15,138 nucleotides of DNA from Coriobacteriia bacterium (GCA_009784095.1 WRDL01000023.1:1-15138); one strand, 5' to 3'. Shown: positions 7,437 to 15,076, numbered from the stretch's first letter. The notes: generated by a model from the sequence alone, not told the origin. Numbers and translations are program-made.

Positions 7437-8402
7437 CTAGCTGTTCCATTGCGCGATCGTGCGTTCTATACCTTCTCGCAATTGTATGGTCGCTTGCCAA
7501 TCAAGAAGTTCCTTCGCTTTTGTCACCTTTGGGACGCGATGAATAATATCCTCGTATTTTTCACCGTAAAGTTGCTCGGTATCAAGGTCTTCATATCCAA
7601 TATCGCTGTGTGCGACGCTGAGTATGGTCTCAATGACTTCTTTGACCGTGCTGGGAACGGTATTGCCTAAGTTGAACGATTCCCCAATCGCTCTCTTAGA
7701 TTGCTCGATCGTAGTCAGTCCGTCCAATATATCGGAGATATACGTGTAGCACCTCGTCATGTGACCTCCGTCATACATGATAGGTTGCTGTCCGTTCAAG
7801 ACGCGCTCGATACTTTGCGAGACGACAAAGATTGGGTTTTGACGAGGACCGTATACATTAAAGAAACGCACGATCGTAAAAGGAAGGTCGAAAGCTTGCG
7901 CGGCACCATATATCATGTGCTCGCAGACAGCCTTACTACTGGAGTAACTCCAACGGTTGATAGAGGTTGGACCGAGCACACGGTCGGCGTCTTCTGCCCA
8001 CGGTATTGCGGGATTCTTTCCGAACACCTCCGAGGTGCTTGAGTAAATGAATCGTGTCTGGTGCTTGATGACATGATCAAGGATCAGGCGCGTTCCTATA
8101 ACGACGACATCGACGAGATTGAGAGGATTTTCAACATAGTTCTTGATACCGACGACCGAGGCAAGATGATAAAGTGCGTCGGCATCAGGTTGGTAGAACT
8201 GTGCGATGTCGACCGCGTTCGTCATATCCCCTGTAACATAGTGAAATGATGGGAATGTCAGTGCATGCCTCAGATTATGAACCTGGTCTTGTGGTGCGAG
8301 ATCGAACCCATACACCTCATGACCTTCCTCAAGAAGCCTGTCGGCAAGATGGCTCCCGATGAAGCCTGCGACACCGGTGATCATGATTTTTCTCGATCTC
8401 AT
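7437..8402 (-). CDS. NAD-dependent epimerase/dehydratase (SDR), UDP-glucuronate decarboxylase-like
   Basis: 321 residues, an extended short-chain dehydrogenase acting on a nucleotide sugar in the cytoplasm. The Rossmann motif GVAGFIG is at residues 10-16 and the catalytic YSSSK at 153-157. The stretch YSSTSEVFG holds a Ser124-Glu125 pair, and MTRCYTYISDI carries an Arg. These resemble the Ser/Glu/Arg set of the UDP-glucuronate decarboxylases ArnA and UXS. The gene lies directly downstream of, and shares an ATGA overlap with, a UDP-sugar 6-dehydrogenase that could supply UDP-glucuronate. Conversion to UDP-xylose or a 4-keto-pentose is therefore the favoured inference. A UDP-glucuronate 4-epimerase or another 4-epimerase is possible, because the SEV(Y/F)G motif also occurs more widely in this family. 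An RmlB role is less likely. It is the last gene of the operon, and no clear terminator follows. Confidence 0.85.
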   Translation of the reverse strand: MRSRKIMITGVAGFIGSHLADRLLEEGHEVYGFDLAPQDQVHNLRHALTFPSFHYVTGDMTNAVDIAQFYQPDADALYHLASVVGIKNYVENPLNLVDVVVIGTRLILDHVIKHQTRFIYSSTSEVFGKNPAIPWAEDADRVLGPTSINRWSYSSSKAVCEHMIYGAAQAFDLPFTIVRFFNVYGPRQNPIFVVSQSIERVLNGQQPIMYDGGHMTRCYTYISDILDGLTTIEQSKRAIGESFNLGNTVPSTVKEVIETILSVAHSDIGYEDLDTEQLYGEKYEDIIHRVPKVTKAKELLDWQATIQLREGIERTIAQWNS

Positions 8403-9715
8403 CGTCCCACTCCTCGATAACTCAGCCCGAGTTGTCGCATATTGGCTATCTCCTCGCTCGAGAAATAGCGACGTCCGTCAAAGACGAGGCTGCCCGGAGC
8501 ATAGCGCGCGATCGTATCAGCGGTGATTGCGCGAAGCTCTTTGTGGGCGGCGAGAAAGGCAACACAATCTGCATCCTTTAGAGCGCTCTCGATACTGTCG
8601 GCAAGCGGATGATCGGTCACCATAAGCGCATCGTGCGAGGCGACAAGTGGATCATAGATCTCTACCTGATACCCGCGCTCGAGCAACTCATTGATGAAGG
8701 GCTTCGTCGGGCTGTAACGACAATCTCCCGTATCATTCTTAAAGGCGATTCCCATGACAGCAATCTTGATCTGCTCCGGACGCTTGTTCGGACAGAGTTC
8801 ACGCAATTGGTCCTCGACTATGTGGGCGCATCGGATCGGCATCCGGTCATTGGTCTCGCGGGCAGCGACAGGAAGCTTCAAGTCAAGATCATTCTTATGT
8901 CCGAGGTCTGCCACGAACCAGGGGTCCTTGGTCAGACAATACCCTCCGACCCCGACCGAGGGCAACAGGATGTTAACGTGATGTTGTCCTTTGGGTAGAC
9001 TATTTGCTGCTCTGATCACATCAAGGACATCGATGCCGAGCTTGTGGCATAACAACGCCAGCTCGTTGGCAAGAGCAATATTGATATCTATCCAGAGATT
9101 GTCGGCAAGCTTTACCATCTCCGCTGCTTCAGATGAGGCAACTAATATCGTCTCAACACCAACCGCCTCATCAAAGAAATCCATTGCCCGCATGCCCGCT
9201 TCAGCAGTGACACCGCCGATAACGATCGGGATCGTTTCGAACTCATGGATCGCGTTGCCTTCAGCGAGGCGCTCGGGACAGAAAGCGACGTGAGCTTGTG
9301 GTAGCTTCCCGGCGACGATCGAGCGCGTAATACCGGGTGGGACCGTGCTCTTTACCACGACCAGCGCGTCATCCACCACATACGGAGCGATCTCTTGACA
9401 GGCGCTGTCCAGATCGGACACATCAGCTGAAAAGTCGTCTCGAAGTGGAGTTCCCACCGTGATGATGAGTCGTGTCACTTCTGAAAAGGTCGTCGGATCA
9501 TCGGAGATGGTGATCAGATCTTGTTCACGTGCGACGCAAAGATACTCCTGAAGGTTCTTCTCACTAAAAGGTGCAACTCCTTCTTGTACCGCCTTGATGA
9601 TGCGTGGGTCTTTCTCGAGGGCGATGATCGAGTAACCTCGATTAGCAAGCACTGCGCCGATGACCGACCCGATATAGCCGAATCCGACGATCCCGACCTT
9701 TTCTCGAGTGCTCAT
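8399..9715 (-). CDS. UDP-sugar 6-dehydrogenase (UDP-glucose / UDP-HexNAc dehydrogenase family)
   Basis: 438 residues, normal for the family. It oxidises C6 of a UDP-hexose or UDP-N-acetylhexosamine to the uronic acid with two NAD+. Visible signatures: Rossmann GFGYIG (11-16), VVVKSTVPPG (119-128), CPERLAEGNAIHEF (146-159), the MVKLADN segment with Lys202 and Asn206, and the catalytic cysteine in VGGYCLTKDPW (Cys260). The C-terminal UDP-binding domain has GIAFKNDTGDCRYSP and ends with FDGRRYF. CPERLAEG is common in the WecC/WbpA-like UDP-HexNAc branch, so the substrate could be UDP-GlcNAc or UDP-ManNAc rather than UDP-glucose. The ATG at 9713-9715 overlaps the preceding stop (ATGA), and the gene overlaps the following SDR in the same way, which implies translational coupling. 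Confidence 0.92.
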   Translation of the reverse strand: MSTREKVGIVGFGYIGSVIGAVLANRGYSIIALEKDPRIIKAVQEGVAPFSEKNLQEYLCVAREQDLITISDDPTTFSEVTRLIITVGTPLRDDFSADVSDLDSACQEIAPYVVDDALVVVKSTVPPGITRSIVAGKLPQAHVAFCPERLAEGNAIHEFETIPIVIGGVTAEAGMRAMDFFDEAVGVETILVASSEAAEMVKLADNLWIDINIALANELALLCHKLGIDVLDVIRAANSLPKGQHHVNILLPSVGVGGYCLTKDPWFVADLGHKNDLDLKLPVAARETNDRMPIRCAHIVEDQLRELCPNKRPEQIKIAVMGIAFKNDTGDCRYSPTKPFINELLERGYQVEIYDPLVASHDALMVTDHPLADSIESALKDADCVAFLAAHKELRAITADTIARYAPGSLVFDGRRYFSSEEIANMRQLGLSYRGVGR

Positions 9716-10161
9716 GACCCACCATCCATCTCAAAAAAGTAGTCCTGCTCATCATAGGAATGACTTGCGACCACCAAGACGACCGCATCTGTGGAATAGC
9801 AGTGTTGCAGCGACCAGATACCGGGAGGCATGATGAGGATCTCACTCTGTTCTGTCAACGTATGCGCAAAACGATAAGATCCGTTGGTCCCCTCGATCGT
9901 CACCTCTCCCGTGAGGCAGAGCCACGCTTGCCAACAGCTCTTATGGCCATGGCAACCACGGATCATTGGTGAGTCAACCTTGGTGATACAGAACAATCGT
10001 CGCGCTTGAAACGGGAGCTCGCTCAGATCCAGCGGTACAAGAATACCCCGCTCGTCGATGTGTGCTGTCAGAGGGCGCACCTCGACCAAAGAATCGGACG
10101 GTCCTTGTGGCAGTGACCGGAGTCGACGAAGCAACTCGGGACCTGATCGTGGATCAGTCAT
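9712..10161 (-). CDS. dTDP-4-keto-6-deoxyglucose 3,4-ketoisomerase (FdtA/QdtA/WxcM-type cupin)
   Basis: 149 residues, a small cupin. Family members convert dTDP-4-keto-6-deoxy-D-glucose to the 3-keto sugar, the substrate of a 3-aminotransferase. Signatures: HIDERGILVPLDL near the N-terminus, RRLFCIT, then RGCHGHKSCWQAW, whose His71 and His73 match the paired catalytic histidines (HAH in FdtA, HGH here), then LTGEVTIEG and MPPGIWSLQ. The start at ATG 10161 follows GGAGG by six bases and overlaps the rmlA stop by eight bases; an upstream in-frame start at 10200 would overlap rmlA by 47 bases and is less likely. The first 20 residues extend beyond the usual cupin start. Sequence alone does not decide between the galacto product (FdtA) and the gluco product (QdtA). 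With rmlA and the DegT-type aminotransferase of this operon it indicates a dTDP-3-amino-3,6-dideoxyhexose pathway. Confidence 0.85.
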   Translation of the reverse strand: MTDPRSGPELLRRLRSLPQGPSDSLVEVRPLTAHIDERGILVPLDLSELPFQARRLFCITKVDSPMIRGCHGHKSCWQAWLCLTGEVTIEGTNGSYRFAHTLTEQSEILIMPPGIWSLQHCYSTDAVVLVVASHSYDEQDYFFEMDGGS

Positions 10162-11032
10162 GTGTAGCCTCCGCGGCAAGTGTTGCGATATAGGTCCCAT
10201 ACTGAGTCCCGGGATAACGCTTCACGCTTTGTGTGAACTCTTCTAATGTGATAAATCCCATACGCCAAGCGATCTCCTCGATGCAGGCAAGATAGTACCC
10301 TTGCCGTGCTTGGATAGTCTCAACATATTGACTCGCTTTCAATAGTGCTTCGGGAGATCCCGTATCGAGCCATGCCATTCCGCGTCCAAAGTCGATCACG
10401 GTCAATGTTCCTTCAGCAAGGTATCGTTTGTTCAGGTCGGTGATCTCAAGTTCGCCACGTGCGGACGGGGTGAGTTCTCGCGCATATTCGAGAGCATGCT
10501 CGTCATAGAAATAGAGACCTGGGACCGCCATATTACTGCGAGGAGACTGAGGTTTCTCTTCAAGCGAGATGACCTTTCCCGAATCATCGAATTGAACCAC
10601 CCCATAATGTTGGGGGTCTGCGACCGGGTAGCCGAAGATGATAGCGCCTTCTGTGAGGGCCGCGCCCTGGCGGAGATAGTCGACAAAACCTTGCCCGTGA
10701 AAAATATTGTCACCAAGGATCAAGCAGGTTTTACTTCCCGCTATATCATTTCCCGACACGATCAGGGCATCCGCGATACCGCGCGGTTTGTCTTGTGAGC
10801 GATACGTCAGTCGAAGTCCCAGTTGCGATCCATTTCCCAGCAGGGTCTCATATTGCTGCTCTTGGTCCGCATCGCACACGATGATGATGTCTTGTATACC
10901 GGCAAGCATAAGCGTTGAGAGCGGATGATAGATCATCGGTTTATCGTAGACGGGAAGTAGCTGTTTTGATGTGACCCATGTGCAGGCTCCGAGACGGGTC
11001 CCTCTTCCCCCTGCCAGGAGAATCCCTTTCAT
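10154..11032 (-). CDS. rmlA: Glucose-1-phosphate thymidylyltransferase
   Basis: 292 residues, the normal RmlA length. It makes dTDP-glucose from glucose-1-phosphate and dTTP, the first step of dTDP-deoxysugar synthesis. Signatures: MKGILLAGGRGTRLG at the N-terminus, TSKQLLPVYDKPMIYHPLS (21-39), LILGDNIFHGQG with metal-binding Asp108, EEKPQSPRSNMAVPGLYFY, and GRGMAWLDTGSPEALLKAS. ACTWVTSKQ is a slight variant of the common ATKAVSKQ. The ATG at 11032 is preferred: it overlaps the glycosyltransferase stop as ATGA and follows AAGGAG by five bases. A TTG 15 bases upstream is rejected. RmlB, the next enzyme of the pathway, is not in this window and is probably encoded elsewhere. RmlA is usually feedback-inhibited by the end product dTDP-rhamnose, but this cannot be judged here. 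Confidence 0.96.
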   Translation of the reverse strand: MKGILLAGGRGTRLGACTWVTSKQLLPVYDKPMIYHPLSTLMLAGIQDIIIVCDADQEQQYETLLGNGSQLGLRLTYRSQDKPRGIADALIVSGNDIAGSKTCLILGDNIFHGQGFVDYLRQGAALTEGAIIFGYPVADPQHYGVVQFDDSGKVISLEEKPQSPRSNMAVPGLYFYDEHALEYARELTPSARGELEITDLNKRYLAEGTLTVIDFGRGMAWLDTGSPEALLKASQYVETIQARQGYYLACIEEIAWRMGFITLEEFTQSVKRYPGTQYGTYIATLAAEATHD

Positions 11033-11991
11033 GAGTACTCCTTCCAATCTGTTCGTATCGTGCCCAGCGTACCACGTATCTGCGAATAGGCACGGGTTAT
11101 TATGCGTCTTAAATTGCTTTGAGGAGATCTGAATGCTATCTCGATGCCTCGTCCATCCAGCGTTTGATAGACCTGTCTTAGACGCGCGAGGTACGGTTCA
11201 TAGAACGCCTTCACGATAGTCTGATCGATACCTTCGTAGTAAAACAGGTCAGTCGTGCTATTCCCATACATTTTGAATCCATGGAAATGATATAGGCAAG
11301 CAGGTTCTCTGGTTGCTTGTAACGCTTCGAAAAAGTATTGGACATTCCACGGAGCCAATGTGAGCAGGGGGTCATCGACGATAAAGAGATCGTCACCCAG
11401 AAGAGCCGGCCACTGATCAAGACATTTTTGATCGGCGAAATCATCCGAGTCAAGATCTTGGTCGCAACTTTTGATATTGTGCGCTTGCCACCAGTGTAAG
11501 ATCTCATGTGCCGGACTGTCGTTGTTAAATGTGAGGAATTGTACGCAGAAATAGCCGGATTTCTCGCTCACGTCAAAACGTGGATCGAAAGCATGGGGCG
11601 TGATCAACACACTTGCACCCGAGCGTTGAAAGGGCTCGAGTATCCGTTGGGGCGTACTGAAGAAGTAGCAGTCAGCGTCAATGTAAGTGACCCGTTCGAT
11701 GTCCTTCCCTCTGCTCAAGACATACTCGGGGAAGAATGCGCTCAGCGTCCAACAATACTCGGTCCATGTACGCTTCTGGCGTACTTGCTTAAGCGTCTCT
11801 GTCTCAAAAGCCTCCAAAGACACTGGCTTAATACGTGTAACGTCAAGAACATCGAATGCCTTTAGTACCCTCTCATCGAGGCAAAGCACCCAAACATAGC
11901 TGTCGGGATCAAAGGCACCGATAGACTCGATCAGGGCAAGCCCCTGCATCAGGTAGTTCGAGTCGAATAAGGTGCAATAGTGCTCAGCCAT
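11029..11991 (-). CDS. GT-A fold glycosyltransferase, family 8-like
   Basis: 320 residues from the ATG at 11991, which overlaps the upstream methyltransferase stop by eight bases. A longer reading to 12120 would overlap that gene by 137 bases and is rejected. The N-terminal block HYCTLFDSNYLMQGLALIES and VWVLCLDE (33-40) look like the first strands of a GT-A fold. YIDADCYFF (103-111) supplies the DXD metal site (Asp105-Ala-Asp107). TWTEYCWTLSAFFPEYVL and the later segment QKCLDQWP resemble retaining GT8-type enzymes and related proteins of O-antigen clusters. The C-terminal HFHGFKMYG fits the donor-site His region. It should transfer one sugar to a lipid-linked glycan at the cytoplasmic membrane face. 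It is the only glycosyltransferase in the window, so others needed for the repeat unit must be elsewhere. Donor and acceptor are unknown. Confidence 0.75.
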   Translation of the reverse strand: MAEHYCTLFDSNYLMQGLALIESIGAFDPDSYVWVLCLDERVLKAFDVLDVTRIKPVSLEAFETETLKQVRQKRTWTEYCWTLSAFFPEYVLSRGKDIERVTYIDADCYFFSTPQRILEPFQRSGASVLITPHAFDPRFDVSEKSGYFCVQFLTFNNDSPAHEILHWWQAHNIKSCDQDLDSDDFADQKCLDQWPALLGDDLFIVDDPLLTLAPWNVQYFFEALQATREPACLYHFHGFKMYGNSTTDLFYYEGIDQTIVKAFYEPYLARLRQVYQTLDGRGIEIAFRSPQSNLRRIITRAYSQIRGTLGTIRTDWKEYS

Positions 11992-12862
11992 CAGACACCC
12001 TTGTGAACAGGAGGCTTTGATGCACTGGGTCAAATGCCGGTTGAACGCGATCTTGTTGGGAGCTTTCCAGCTGCCAGTCTGGCGAAAGCGCGTGGACAAG
12101 CGCGGTATGGGAGAACACATAGCAGGGATACGAATCTATCCCTGACGCTCCGTAACCCATGAGGTTGTGATCGACGATCTGGCGAGTGACTCGATGACGA
12201 TGATCGGATCCGCCATCGTCACGGGAAAAAGGAGTGCGCTCGATAATGAGGGTCTGCGCTGAAGAGTCGCCAAGCATCTCGATGATCTGGAATGCGTTCT
12301 CGATGTAGCACAACGATGAGCCGAAATAGATCAGATCGGTCTCTTTGAGGAGCGAAGAGGTGATCTCAGAAACAAAGTGTAGTTCATCCGACGCAAGCTG
12401 TTGCATCCCGACCTGGGCGAGGGGTTTCTGCTCAACGATAGTCCACTGTAGTGGCTGAGATGTACCCACGATTCCTTTTGCCTGCCGATAGGCAGTACCG
12501 AGAGCCCCGCCGATATCAAGCACGCGAAGTGGCGCGTCATGAAAGAGATCTTCTTGTTTGAGTGATGAAAAGAACGCGCTGAGTAGTGTATCCGTATCTA
12601 CTCGATCAAGAACAACACCATCTCGTTCTGCTACCGCGTCTCCTTTAATGACCTCCAGAGAAGAAGAAACAACTCTCTCGATGAGATCATCGTCGTGATA
12701 GCTCTGGCTAGAGTGATCGGCAGACGACCAGGAGTCGAAGCCTCCTACCCATTGAAGTACTGGCTGTACCGGGCGCATCATCCGTTTGATTGAACGCAAT
12801 AGACCTATATCGCGCCAGGTCGGTTGCGTGAGTGGTGCTATCCAGAACATGGTATTGTCCAC
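11984..12862 (-). CDS. TIGR04325-like methyltransferase of a surface-glycan cluster
   Basis: 292 residues from a GTG start at 12862, ten bases after the end of the aminotransferase gene. The N-terminal part carries VGGFDSWSSADHSSQSYHDD and IKGDAVAERDGVVLD, which resemble the GxYxSWxEA and GEAxxERDSV conserved blocks I associate with the TIGR04325 family. A Rossmann-type SAM-binding motif follows (VLDIGGALG, 114-122), then WTIVEQ and DLIYFGSSLCYIEN. TLIIERTPF and DHNLMGYGAS complete the pattern. Such genes are recurrent in O-antigen and capsule clusters, but I know of no firmly assigned substrate, so sugar O-methylation is inference. The Shine-Dalgarno site is weak (AGGT). A shorter start at ATG 12850 is possible but would lose only four residues. 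Confidence 0.72.
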   Translation of the reverse strand: MDNTMFWIAPLTQPTWRDIGLLRSIKRMMRPVQPVLQWVGGFDSWSSADHSSQSYHDDDLIERVVSSSLEVIKGDAVAERDGVVLDRVDTDTLLSAFFSSLKQEDLFHDAPLRVLDIGGALGTAYRQAKGIVGTSQPLQWTIVEQKPLAQVGMQQLASDELHFVSEITSSLLKETDLIYFGSSLCYIENAFQIIEMLGDSSAQTLIIERTPFSRDDGGSDHRHRVTRQIVDHNLMGYGASGIDSYPCYVFSHTALVHALSPDWQLESSQQDRVQPAFDPVHQSLLFTRVSDG

Positions 12863-12871
12863 AACGATGAC

Positions 12872-14002
12872 CTATGGATTCCAGCTCAAGCGGTACCGTG
12901 AGAGTGCATCGCACACGTACGTCACCTCTTCTTCGGCCAGTGTCGGAAAGCAGGGTAGAGAAGTGATCTGGGAATTGGTGCGTTCGCTGACCTCGAGATC
13001 GCTTCCCACCCGAATCGGGCTAAATCCACTTTGGTGGTGGTCGAGTATCGGATAATGGATGGCGGTTTGAATACGCTTGTGGTCACAATACGCCTGAAAG
13101 TGGACGCGATCCTGTGTTCGAGCAACTGCCAAATGCGCTACGCCTCGTTTGTCATCAGCTTGTAGCATCAGGACGTCCTCATTTGATGAGACCGCATGAA
13201 CGTAGCGTTGCAGTATCTCACGCCGTCTCTCGTTCCCAGCATCGAGACGAGGGAGTTTTTCGAGCAACATAGCTGCTTGGACCTCATCAAGCCGGCTGTT
13301 GCGCCCTTTCGCGTCAGAGACCATGTAACGCTTATGCCTCCATCCGTAACGCGCGAGTGAGCAACATGTTTGAGCCAATTGTTCGTCTTGGGTCACCAAA
13401 GCTCCTCCGTCACCAAAGCATCCCAGGTTCTTGGTCGGATAAAAACTAAAAGCGCCCAGCGTACCCGATGCACCGGCTTTATGGAGACAGCCGTTGACTG
13501 GGACCTCAGCACCGTGCGCTTGCGCGCAGTCCTCCAGTATCGGTATACCTGCGGTTGAGGTTATCTCGATAAGACGTTGCATATTGACACATGAACCATA
13601 AAGATGGGTTGCGATCACTGCTTTGGTCTTCTTCGTGAGTGCCGCTGAAACCAGCTCAACGTTCATGAGATGGTCGTGCTCGTTTATATCGACATACACT
13701 GGTATCGCGCCCACCAACGCGATCGCCGTCGAAGAATACCCTCCTGCATTCGCAACGGTGATCACTTCGTCACCCAGACCAACCTCTAGTGCGCGCAGTC
13801 CGATCTCGAGCGCATCTGTTCCGTTCCCTACACCAATACAACTCCTAACCGCGAGATATCGCGCGAATTGTTCACAAAAAGAAGACACGTGTGGACCAGA
13901 GATATACCATCCACTTTGTATTACCTCATCGAGCGCATGCTGATACGCATGCCGGTGTTCCAAGCTGTCTCGTGAAAGATCGTTGAAGGGAATCACGTTC
14001 AT
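12872..14002 (-). CDS. DegT/DnrJ/EryC1 PLP-dependent sugar aminotransferase (FdtB/QdtB-like)
   Basis: 376 residues, the standard length of sugar-nucleotide aminotransferases. IPFNDLSRD at the N-terminus, SGWYISGPHVSSFCEQFA (30-47), and GVGNGTDALEIGLRAL (57-72) match the family. ILEDCAQAHGA (155-165) contains the PLP-ring Asp158, and SFYPTKNLGCFGDGGA (186-201) contains the Schiff-base Lys191. NSRLDEVQAAML is the usual subunit-interface block. With RmlA and the FdtA/QdtA-type ketoisomerase downstream, it most likely transfers an amino group to C3 of dTDP-3-keto-6-deoxyhexose. An N-acetyltransferase that would finish Fuc3NAc or Qui3NAc is not seen. This is the first gene of the seven-gene operon. 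Its ATG at 14002 lies only 11 bases from a consensus -10 and has no Shine-Dalgarno site, so translation may be nearly leaderless. Confidence 0.92.
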   Translation of the reverse strand: MNVIPFNDLSRDSLEHRHAYQHALDEVIQSGWYISGPHVSSFCEQFARYLAVRSCIGVGNGTDALEIGLRALEVGLGDEVITVANAGGYSSTAIALVGAIPVYVDINEHDHLMNVELVSAALTKKTKAVIATHLYGSCVNMQRLIEITSTAGIPILEDCAQAHGAEVPVNGCLHKAGASGTLGAFSFYPTKNLGCFGDGGALVTQDEQLAQTCCSLARYGWRHKRYMVSDAKGRNSRLDEVQAAMLLEKLPRLDAGNERRREILQRYVHAVSSNEDVLMLQADDKRGVAHLAVARTQDRVHFQAYCDHKRIQTAIHYPILDHHQSGFSPIRVGSDLEVSERTNSQITSLPCFPTLAEEEVTYVCDALSRYRLSWNP

Positions 14003-14013
14003 GGTTCAATGAT

Positions 14014-14019
14014 ATTATA
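14014..14019 (-). promoter_or_regulatory. -10 element of the sugar operon, giving a near-leaderless transcript
   Basis: On the minus strand a consensus TATAAT ends 11 bases before the ATG of the aminotransferase, so the start site should fall about 3-6 bases before the codon. No good -35 hexamer was found at 17 or 18 bases. The core ATTATAAT (14014-14021) is a perfect palindrome, so the plus strand also reads TATAAT there. Confidence 0.5.
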
Positions 14020-14078
14020 ATTTGGATGAATAGTCCTATGAGACGATGATGTGTCGTATCGCGTCAGAGCACAAGAGC

Positions 14079-14107
14079 GTGACTCAGGTAGGATTCGGGC
14101 AGATAAT
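14079..14107 (+). promoter_or_regulatory. Sigma70-type promoter of the membrane protein gene at 14132
   Basis: -35 GTGACT (14079-14084), a 17-base spacer and -10 GATAAT (14102-14107). The predicted start near 14114 leaves a short leader holding the ribosome-binding site GGGGAG (14118-14123), eight bases before the first ATG. Confidence 0.5.
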
Positions 14108-14131
14108 AGTACCTGTTGGGGAGATAAGATA

Positions 14132-15076
14132 ATGATGATGTCGAGATCGAACGCGCATATTCTCTGTTGGTTTACGGCGACAATACTACTCTTTGTAGTG
14201 GTACCGCTACCATACGCTTGCGCTGCGACGTTCACCCCATTGGACAAGCTTCAGATCGCCCTTGCTTATGAGGCGACCAGTGATCAGACGGTGATGACCA
14301 TTCAGGGCATTTTACCGGAAGACGTCTCGTTGCCTACCAAGACCGCTCTCATTGTTCCAGAATACTTCACGTTTCAGAAAGCGTCACCGCTAGTCGGAGC
14401 TCACAATCTCGATGTGAGTGAGATCGACCACGAGATCGAAATTGTCGAAACAGGTAACCGGTATCTCTTCGAGATTTCTGAGGGAAATGGCATCCTCACA
14501 TTGTTCACCTTTGCCGGAAGCCCATTTTTGACTCTTGATAATGATTCCCTTGTCGTTGGTCTTGAGATCACCGCACCCTCAGATCTGAGCGAAATAGAAT
14601 TTGCTTTCGTTGCACCTGAAGGACGCATCGGGACTGGGGAAGGAGTCGAGTTACTTGGCACCGATACGGTCGGAAACGAGGCGTATGGTGTTGTGCTAGC
14701 CAATATAAAAGAGGGGGAGCTTGCCACCGCGGTAGTGGAGTTTCCTACCAGTGAGCAATCGATGCTTGACGCAGCGATCACGTCGCTCACGAATTGGGTC
14801 AGTAATCTCTTCAACCTTGTCGTGACCATCGCCGCGATCGTCTTGATCGGTCTCCTGCTCGGTCTTCTCGCGATGCTTAGACGTCAACGTAGATCGAATG
14901 AGGAGAAGCGAGCGATCGAGACGACCGACGCGGACTCTCTTATTATCGATGACGAGATCGCGCAGAATGTGAGTGCTCCTGACGTTGAAGCGCATGTATC
15001 AGTAAATGAGGATTTCTCATACGATACCTCTGAAGATCGTGTAGGTAAAACAGAACCTGATTATACCTTCGACTAG
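14132..15076 (+). CDS. Unrecognised secreted-domain single-pass membrane protein with acidic cytoplasmic tail
   Basis: 314 residues from the first of three consecutive ATG codons, chosen for GGGGAG eight bases upstream and an intact signal peptide. A GTG 81 bases earlier would place a 27-residue polar stretch before the signal. Layout: signal peptide 1-31 (ends PYACA); an extracellular region 32-225 rich in beta-type segments (VMTIQGILPEDVSLPTKTAL, YLFEISEGNGILTLFTF, SLVVGLEITAPSDLSEIEFA); a transmembrane helix at about 226-249; an arginine-rich stop-transfer segment RRQRRS; and an acidic tail of about 60 residues ending TEPDYTFD. I recognise no domain and do not assign a function. The gene diverges from the sugar operon with 129 bases between start codons and has its own promoter. 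It could be a surface receptor or an accessory of cell-envelope assembly (weak inference). A helper role for the cytochromes cannot be excluded. Confidence 0.8.
   Translation: MMMSRSNAHILCWFTATILLFVVVPLPYACAATFTPLDKLQIALAYEATSDQTVMTIQGILPEDVSLPTKTALIVPEYFTFQKASPLVGAHNLDVSEIDHEIEIVETGNRYLFEISEGNGILTLFTFAGSPFLTLDNDSLVVGLEITAPSDLSEIEFAFVAPEGRIGTGEGVELLGTDTVGNEAYGVVLANIKEGELATAVVEFPTSEQSMLDAAITSLTNWVSNLFNLVVTIAAIVLIGLLLGLLAMLRRQRRSNEEKRAIETTDADSLIIDDEIAQNVSAPDVEAHVSVNEDFSYDTSEDRVGKTEPDYTFD

Noticed and set aside
11033..11047. TTG start five codons upstream for rmlA
   Set aside because: MKGILLAGG at 11032 is the usual RmlA N-terminus, has AAGGAG five bases upstream and forms an ATGA junction.
11992..12120. 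A 43-residue N-terminal extension of the glycosyltransferase
   Set aside because: It would overlap the methyltransferase by 137 bases, and the GT-A fold begins only at MAEHYCTLFD; the 8-base overlap fits the other junctions.
12863..13055. Open plus-strand frame across the aminotransferase/methyltransferase junction
   Set aside because: It lies antisense to two well-supported genes, has no promoter or ribosome-binding site, and its product resembles nothing coherent.
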